A stretch of 35,142 nt of DNA from an uncultured Oscillospiraceae bacterium (GTDB taxonomy: Bacteria > Bacillota > Clostridia > Oscillospirales > Oscillospiraceae): assembly GCA_910587785.1 (NCBI GenBank), contig CAJUOA010000023.1, positions 1-35,142 on the forward strand, in the 5' to 3' direction. The notes under the pieces were generated by a model. The model saw nothing but the letters and a program-made list of their open reading frames with translations. It was not told where the DNA came from and ran no database searches. Both the position numbers and the translations under genes were made by a program. Shown in pieces: positions 31,034 through 35,142 of this stretch; the stretch's first letter is position 1; every line of letters starts with the position of its first letter.

Positions 31034-31114
31034 CGCCAGGTCCTCCGCCCGGGCGCAGGGGGCGGAGAGCGCCGCTCCCGCAAGCAGGCTGAAGAGGAAT
31101 ATCCTTCATTTCAT
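31034..31114 (-). pseudogene. Signal-peptide segment with in-frame TGA
   Basis: The ATG at 31114 has AAAAGGAG 10 nt upstream, then AAA, TGA (31108-31106), then RIFLFSLLAGAALSAPCARA in the same frame as the hydrolase. MK-R-RIFLF would be an ordinary signal start, so CGA to TGA at codon 3 is the simplest explanation. Confidence 0.7.
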
Positions 31115-31168
31115 ACTAAATCCACTCCTTTTCGGTCTGTTTTCGGGGCATTCGCCCCGTCCCGATAC

Positions 31169-31197
31169 AGTATACAGGAGGGAGGGCCCGGGGGCAA
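31169..31197 (-). promoter_or_regulatory. Promoter of the hydrolase gene
   Basis: On the minus strand TTGCCC (31197-31192), 17-nt spacer, TATACT (31174-31169). A CGGGGC/GCCCCG hairpin (31144-31159) lies in the leader. Confidence 0.65.
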
Positions 31198-31211
31198 GCT
31201 GTAAATATTGG

Positions 31212-31258
31212 AAAAAGCGCGGACCGGAGAGGGGGGGAGTCCCTCCTCTCCGGTCCGC
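31212..31258 (-). terminator. Terminator after the ferredoxin gene
   Basis: A 14-bp stem (31258-31245 with 31232-31219) followed on the minus strand by GC and five Ts (31216-31212). Confidence 0.88.
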
Positions 31259-31277
31259 TCTGCGTCCGGGTATGTAC

Positions 31278-31667
31278 TTACTTCTCCTCCACGGCGAGGA
31301 TGCCCATGGGGCAGGCCTTGGCGCAGATGCCGCAGGCGATGCACTTGCTGGGCGCCGCCGCGCCGGGGGCCATGACCATCACATGCATGGGGCAGGCCTC
31401 TACGCACTTGCCGCAGCCGACGCACTTCTTCTTGTCGATCATGTACACGCCCTTGGCGTTCTGGGTGATGGCCCCCTCGGGGCAGGTCCGGGCGCACTTG
31501 CCGCACATGATGCAGGAGTTGACCTTGGGCTCACCGTCGGGTTTGGCGGTGATGCGGATACAGCTGAGGTCCGGGTCAAAGGTCTTGTAGAAGGCCTCGG
31601 AGCAGGCCCGCACACAGGACAGGCACGCCTTGCAGGGGTTCTCTTTGCTGACTGCTAATTTTTTCAT
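31278..31667 (-). CDS. Polyferredoxin-like 4Fe-4S protein
   Basis: A 129-residue electron-transfer protein with four cysteine motifs: CKACLSCVRAC (N-terminal, with no Pro after the fourth Cys), CIMCGKCARTCP, CVGCGKCVEACP and CIACGICAKACP. It could hold up to four [4Fe-4S] clusters, although the first motif, the least regular, may be structural. No signal peptide or flavin site is seen. It resembles HycB/NuoI-type stand-alone ferredoxins of strict anaerobes. It is a single gene with its own promoter and terminator; its partner oxidoreductase is not nearby. Confidence 0.88.
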   Translation of the reverse strand: MKKLAVSKENPCKACLSCVRACSEAFYKTFDPDLSCIRITAKPDGEPKVNSCIMCGKCARTCPEGAITQNAKGVYMIDKKKCVGCGKCVEACPMHVMVMAPGAAAPSKCIACGICAKACPMGILAVEEK

Positions 31668-31706
31668 GTTTGGAAAGCCTCCAGTTTTGAAATGATTCCG
31701 CCCTCT

Positions 31707-31735
31707 ATCCTACCAGATTGATTGTTAAAATGCAA
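31707..31735 (-). promoter_or_regulatory. Promoter of the ferredoxin gene
   Basis: On the minus strand TTGCAT (31735-31730), 17-nt spacer, TAGGAT (31712-31707). Confidence 0.65.
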
Positions 31736-31823
31736 ACGATATTTTCACCAAATCCGAAGTTTTTTCTTCCTGCCTCCGGGGACGGAGGGGTTCAAGGAGA
31801 GGTGTCCGCCCAAAGAAGAACGA

Positions 31824-32522
31824 TCAAAGCTTGCGCAGGGCCGACTCCAGAGCGGTCTTCTGATTGGTGCCCGCGTCGCGCTGTTTGATGACCCGGGCGG
31901 GACAGCCCGCCACAACGGCGTTTTCCGGCACGTCCTCAATGACCACCGCCCCGGCGGCAACGACGGCGTTTTTGCCCACATGGACGCCCTCAATGACCAC
32001 CGCGTTGGCACCCACCAGGACGCCGTCCTCCACAATGACGGGGGTGGCGCTTGCGGGCTCGATGACCCCGGCGAGGACCGCGCCCGCGCCGATGTGGCAG
32101 TTCTTACCCACTGTGGCCCGTCCGCCGAGAATGGCGCCCATGTCAATCATGGTCCCCGGACCGATGACAGCGCCGATGTTGATGACCGCGCCCATCATAA
32201 TCACCGCGCTGTCGCCGATGGTGACCTGCTCGCGGATGATCGCGCCGGGCTCGATGCGGGCATTGATGTTTTTCATGTCCAGGAGGGGGATGGCGCTGTT
32301 GCGGCGGTCGTTCTCCACGACAAGGTCCGCGATTTTGTCCGCGTTTGCCTCCAGAATGGGCCCCAGGTCCCGCCAATCGCCGAAGACCGTCTTACTGCGG
32401 CCCTCGCCAAAGACCTGGGCCGAACCGTAATCAATGGGTTCCCGCTCGTTGACATAGACCTTTACCGGCGTCTTCTTCTCCGCCGCGCCGATGTAGGCGA
32501 TGATCTCCTGTGCCGTCATCAT
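31824..32522 (-). CDS. dapH: Tetrahydrodipicolinate N-acetyltransferase
   Basis: A 232-residue acyltransferase that acetylates tetrahydrodipicolinate in the acetylase branch of diaminopimelate/lysine synthesis (also named dapD in Firmicutes databases). The N-terminal helical domain (MTAQEIIAYIGAAEKKTPVKVY) is followed by a left-handed beta-helix of hexapeptide repeats (ARIEPGAIIREQ, GDSAVIMMGAVINIGAVIGPGTMIDMGA, KNCHIGAGAVLAGVIEP). It overlaps the dapB stop in an ATGA, so it is translationally coupled. Residues after 215 are basic. Confidence 0.94.
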   Translation of the reverse strand: MMTAQEIIAYIGAAEKKTPVKVYVNEREPIDYGSAQVFGEGRSKTVFGDWRDLGPILEANADKIADLVVENDRRNSAIPLLDMKNINARIEPGAIIREQVTIGDSAVIMMGAVINIGAVIGPGTMIDMGAILGGRATVGKNCHIGAGAVLAGVIEPASATPVIVEDGVLVGANAVVIEGVHVGKNAVVAAGAVVIEDVPENAVVAGCPARVIKQRDAGTNQKTALESALRKL

Positions 32523-33244
32523 TTGTCTGTACCTCCGAATAAGATATCTCTCAGCTCATAGCGGCCCTTGGGCAGAGTGACCAGCTCCCGGGCGGCGTGG
32601 AGGGCCCCGTTGACGAAGATCTGCCGGGAGGAGGCCCGGTGGGTGATCTCAAAGACCTCGTCAGGCCCGAAGAAGCTGACGGTGTGGGTCCCGGCCTCGG
32701 TGCCGCCCCGGAGGGCGTGGACGCCGATCTCCCGCTTGTCCCGGGGGCCGGTGATGCCCTGACGGCCATAGACCGGGGTGCGCTCGCGGCGGGGGTCCAC
32801 GGCCTCCAGAAGGAGCTTCGCGGTGCCGCTGGGAGCGTCGGCCTTCTGGTTGTGGTGGGTCTCCACGATCTCGATGTCAAAGTCTCCCAGCACGCCGGAG
32901 ACCTCCTCCAGCGCCCGGCGGAACACGGCGATGCCCAGGGAGTAGTTGGCGGAGTGGACCACCGGGGCGTAGCGCCCCAGCTCGCCGAAGACCGCAAGCT
33001 GTTCCGGGCTGAGTCCCGTGACGCCGGAGAGGAGGGGGGTGCCGCTGGCCCGGACGAACTCCGCCACAGCGGGCAGGGCGGCGGGGGCGGAGAAGTCGAT
33101 GGCCACATCCGCCGTGCGGCCCAGGGCCGCGAGGTCCCCCAGGTTGCCGATATCCACCGTCCCGGAGATGGCGTCGCCCTGGTCCAGGGCGGTGCGCTCG
33201 ATGAGACGGCCCATGCGGCCGTAGCCAATTATGAGAATGTTCAT
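32519..33244 (-). CDS. dapB: 4-hydroxy-tetrahydrodipicolinate reductase
   Basis: A 241-residue NAD(P)H-dependent reductase forming tetrahydrodipicolinate. The nucleotide site is MNILIIGYGRMGRLIE; the catalytic/substrate motif is EIVETHHNQKADAPSGTAKLL, with the His-His pair, Lys and SGTA loop. Length is close to the usual 240-270. The start overlaps the dapA stop in an ATGA, and the end overlaps the dapH start. Confidence 0.95.
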   Translation of the reverse strand: MNILIIGYGRMGRLIERTALDQGDAISGTVDIGNLGDLAALGRTADVAIDFSAPAALPAVAEFVRASGTPLLSGVTGLSPEQLAVFGELGRYAPVVHSANYSLGIAVFRRALEEVSGVLGDFDIEIVETHHNQKADAPSGTAKLLLEAVDPRRERTPVYGRQGITGPRDKREIGVHALRGGTEAGTHTVSFFGPDEVFEITHRASSRQIFVNGALHAARELVTLPKGRYELRDILFGGTDK

Positions 33245-34131
33245 CCCAACAGCCCCGCTTCCTCCAGGAGGGCCCGGAGCCTCGCCTCATTGGCCGGGGC
33301 CATCTCGCACAGGGGCAGGCGGAAGGGCCCAACATCCCGGCCCATCAGATTCAGGGCGGTCTTGACGGGGATGGGGTTGACCTCCATGAAGAGGCCGTTC
33401 ATGAGGGGCAGGTACTTCACCGCCGCAGCGGCGGCCTGCTCCCGGCGGCCCTCCAGGTAGTCCATTACCAGATCGTGGCACTCCCTGGGCATGACATTGG
33501 CCCAGACGGAGATGACGCCGCTCCCGCCGATGGAGAGCAGGGGGAGGGTGATGTCGTCGTTCCCGGACCAGAGGGCGAAATCGGGCCCCACGCAGTGGGC
33601 GATCTCCATGGCGTAGGACATGCTGCCGCTGGCCTCCTTGATGCCGCAGATGTTGGGGTGCTTCGCAAGGCGCTCCACGTTCTCCACGGAGATGGCGCAC
33701 CCTGTGCGGCCCGGCACGTTGTAGAGGATGCAGGGCAGGTCCACCGCGTCGGCCACGGCGGCGAAGTGGCGGTAGATGCCCTCGGCATTGCCCTTGTTGT
33801 AGTAGGGCGTGATGAGCAGGAGCCCGCCGGCCCCCAGATCCTGAGCCTTGCGGCTCTTCTCCAGCATGGTGGCCGTGGAGTTGGAGCCGGTGCCCGCGAT
33901 GACCGGGACCCGGCCCGCCGCCGCCTCGATGACCGCCCGGAGGACCGCGTCATCCTCCTCGTGGGTCATGGTGGAGCTCTCGCCGGTGGTGCCCAGGGTC
34001 AGGATGGCGTCCGTGCCGCTGGCCACATGCCACTCCACCAGCTCCCGCAGCTTCTCAAAGTTCACCGAGCCGTCGGCGTGGAAGGGGGTGATGAGGGCCA
34101 CGATGGAGCCCTTCAGATTGCGGATGTCCAT
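33241..34131 (-). CDS. dapA: 4-hydroxy-tetrahydrodipicolinate synthase
   Basis: A 296-residue TIM-barrel class I aldolase that condenses pyruvate with aspartate semialdehyde. The Schiff-base lysine is K165 (GIKEAS), with Y137 (LYNVPGRT) and the LGTTGES loop (46-52). It is the first gene of dapA-dapB-dapH, with 4-bp overlaps throughout, behind a lysine riboswitch and terminator, so lysine should shut down the operon. The start MDIRNLKG has GAGGA before it. Confidence 0.96.
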   Translation of the reverse strand: MDIRNLKGSIVALITPFHADGSVNFEKLRELVEWHVASGTDAILTLGTTGESSTMTHEEDDAVLRAVIEAAAGRVPVIAGTGSNSTATMLEKSRKAQDLGAGGLLLITPYYNKGNAEGIYRHFAAVADAVDLPCILYNVPGRTGCAISVENVERLAKHPNICGIKEASGSMSYAMEIAHCVGPDFALWSGNDDITLPLLSIGGSGVISVWANVMPRECHDLVMDYLEGRREQAAAAAVKYLPLMNGLFMEVNPIPVKTALNLMGRDVGPFRLPLCEMAPANEARLRALLEEAGLLG

Positions 34132-34179
34132 TGTCAGTTCCTCCTGTGTTTTTTGGAAGCGCCGGCAGAGAAAGAGGCG

Positions 34180-34211
34180 AAAAAAAGCCGGCAGGCGCTC
34201 CTACCGGCTTT
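34180..34211 (-). terminator. Riboswitch expression-platform terminator
   Basis: A 12-bp stem read on the minus strand (AAAGCCGGTAGG, loop AGCG, CCTGCCGGCTTT) followed by seven Ts. It lies between the lysine aptamer and dapA. Confidence 0.88.
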
Positions 34212-34239
34212 GCAACAAGCATCTCTTGTTCCACGCGAG

Positions 34240-34405
34240 CAGATAGCGCAACCATGGGGACCATCCCCCACAGACAGTGGCGGAGATGTTCTCCCCGTCC
34301 CCATCCCGCACCCGCGCCCGGGGTCGGGATTCGGCGGACTTGCCCCCGCTGCGGTCATGGCCTGCCGGCTCACGCAGCTTCATCGCGTCCGCGACCTCTA
34401 TCAGT
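34240..34405 (-). promoter_or_regulatory. Lysine riboswitch (L box) aptamer
   Basis: About 165 nt on the minus strand. It begins GATAGAGGTCGCG, matching the lysine-aptamer opening AUAGAGGUGCG; CTATC at the far end (34246-34242) pairs with the opening GATAG (34402-34398) as P1. The internal GGGGGCAAGTCCGCCGAA matches the conserved core around GCCGAAG. Its place before dapA and a terminator fits. A covariance-model search would confirm it; exact ends are estimates. Confidence 0.85.
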
Positions 34406-34415
34406 ACTGGGTCTA

Positions 34416-34444
34416 TATATACCATAGAACGCTGGGGATTGCAA
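34416..34444 (-). promoter_or_regulatory. Promoter of the dap operon
   Basis: On the minus strand TTGCAA (34444-34439), 17-nt spacer, TATATA (34421-34416); transcription would begin just before the aptamer. Confidence 0.8.
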
Positions 34445-34487
34445 GGGGAAATTTTGATTTTTCTCAATTTTTCCCCAAAAGAGCGGC

Positions 34488-34514
34488 AAAAGAGGGGGAC
34501 AGGTCCCCCTCTTT
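34488..34514 (-). terminator. Terminator after the zinc-ribbon gene
   Basis: A perfect 11-bp stem (34489-34499 with 34504-34514) with a T run on the minus-strand side. It separates the rubrerythrin operon from the dap promoter. Confidence 0.85.
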
Positions 34515-34526
34515 AGAAGCTTACGC

Positions 34527-34856
34527 TCAGTCCAGGATCTCCATCAGCCTGCCGCAGCAGACGGGGATGGGCTGACCGGCCTTGATGTGCTCGGTGCGGT
34601 TGCAGATATAGCAGTAGACATCGGTGTCATAGGGCGCGAGGACGGTGGGCTGGGCCTTGACCTCCTCGGCGGTAAGGCCCTCGATGTGGAACTTAGCCGA
34701 CTTGTCCTCCGCCTTCATATAGGTCCCCATGGGCTCCAGCCGCTTGGTGCCGCCGGTGCAGTTGCCCATCTTGATCCAGAGGGCTTCCAGCTCCGCGGCC
34801 TCGGCGGCGTGCTCGGGGATGATCTCCACGATGTCCTTGTCGATCCGGATCTTCAT
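34527..34856 (-). CDS. Conserved hypothetical protein with C-terminal cysteine ribbon
   Basis: A 109-residue protein. Residues 1-80 (MKIRIDKDIVEIIPEHAAEAAELEALW) have no firm family; the end, CYICNRTEHIKAGQPIPVCCGRLMEILD, contains CxxC and a later CC pair with the spacing of a zinc or rubredoxin-type iron site, with IPVCCGRLM resembling the desulfoferrodoxin N-terminal site. It follows the rubrerythrin gene by 21 bp in the same operon, suggesting a role in oxygen or peroxide defence, which is inference. Confidence 0.65.
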   Translation of the reverse strand: MKIRIDKDIVEIIPEHAAEAAELEALWIKMGNCTGGTKRLEPMGTYMKAEDKSAKFHIEGLTAEEVKAQPTVLAPYDTDVYCYICNRTEHIKAGQPIPVCCGRLMEILD

Positions 34857-34877
34857 AGCGCGGTCCTCCGTTCGCTC

Positions 34878-35142
34878 TTACTTGAAATAGCGCTCCAGCA
34901 GGCCCTTAAACGCCTTGCCGTGGCGGGCCTCGTCGCGGGCCATCTCATGGACGGTGTCGTGGATGGCGTCCAGGCCCAGCTCCTTGGCCTTCTTGGCGAT
35001 GGCCATCTTGCCGGCGGTGGCACCGTTCTCGGCCTCGACCCGCATCTCCAGGTTTTTCTTGGTGGAGTCGGTCACCACCTCGCCCAGCAGCTCGGCAAAC
35101 TTGGCGGCGTGCTCGGCCTCCTCATAGGCGGCCTTCTCCCAG
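34878..35142 (-). CDS. Rubrerythrin (partial, 5' end outside window)
   Basis: C-terminal part of a ferritin-like rubrerythrin/NADH peroxidase. Visible: WEKAAYEEAEHAAKFAELLGE with an E-x-x-H, then ENGATAGKMAIAKKAKELGLDAIHDTVHEMARDEARHGKAF with the second E-x-x-H. These Glu and His residues bind the di-iron centre that reduces peroxide. The rubredoxin domain or the first helix pair lies beyond the window edge at 35142. The frame is open to the window end, so the true start cannot be given. Confidence 0.9.
   Translation of the reverse strand, partial: WEKAAYEEAEHAAKFAELLGEVVTDSTKKNLEMRVEAENGATAGKMAIAKKAKELGLDAIHDTVHEMARDEARHGKAFKGLLERYFK

Noticed and set aside
7669..31108. Reassigned genetic code (TGA as an amino acid)
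   Set aside because: Two genes have in-frame TGA, but TGA is the normal stop in many genes here, including ATGA overlaps in trkA, dapB and dapH, so recoding genome-wide is excluded.
1..35142. tRNA or rRNA genes
   Set aside because: No cloverleaf with a TTCGA-type arm and CCA-type end, and no rRNA segment, was recognised on either strand.

Overview
The window looks like chromosomal DNA from a GC-rich member of the Clostridia, most likely an Oscillospiraceae-type gut anaerobe. The reasons are the very GC-rich third codon positions, strong AGGAGG-type ribosome binding sites, lipoprotein transporters, PdaA-like and SleB-like cell-wall enzymes typical of spore formers, rubrerythrin and polyferredoxin, a DUF6440 protein, and short palindromic intergenic repeats. 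The taxonomic call is inference; no rRNA or tRNA gene is present.

Region 1 (1-4078, + strand) is the end of a motility locus: a divergent csrA, a very large flagellin with a mosaic central domain, and the flagellin lysine methylase fliB. The flagellin leader carries a hairpin with GGA in its loop plus a second GGA site in the Shine-Dalgarno, the layout expected for CsrA control of flagellin translation. Region 2 (4079-6472, +) is a serine operon: promoter, serC, a DUF6440 gene and serA. Region 3 (6486-10923, -) is a run of small tightly coupled genes (WYL regulator, DUF3795, TfoX-like, truncated Sel1-like, GyrI-like, DUF5655) and an M29 aminopeptidase, interrupted by three copies of a two-hairpin repeat. 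Region 4 (11030-14846, -) is a YihY-trkA-trkH potassium uptake operon. Region 5 (15091-17910, +) holds two polysaccharide deacetylases around a DUF4349 lipoprotein. Region 6 (17952-20261, -) has YdeI-like, ogt, an aldose-epimerase-like gene and a 54-residue protein, with a 99-bp palindromic repeat that supplies the ogt stop codon.

Region 7 (20545-27253, +) is a tandem set of three paralogous peptide-type substrate-binding lipoproteins. Each has its own TTGACA-17-TANAGT promoter, a 120-140 nt structured leader and a GC-rich hairpin after the stop, and there is no permease or ATPase gene beside them. Region 8 (27380-30264, +) is a decayed ISAs1-type transposase fragment and a secreted M13 metallopeptidase with an SLH-like N-terminus. 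Region 9 (30320-34444, -) holds a SleB-type hydrolase whose signal peptide is interrupted by an in-frame TGA, a four-motif ferredoxin, and the dapA-dapB-dapH lysine/diaminopimelate operon behind a lysine riboswitch. Region 10 (34488-35142, -) is a small zinc-ribbon-like protein and a partial rubrerythrin.

No complete unknown multi-gene system such as a new defence island was found. The least explained signals are the two-hairpin repeat family with paired changes in both stems, the structured leaders of the substrate-binding-protein genes, and two genes with in-frame TGA codons.
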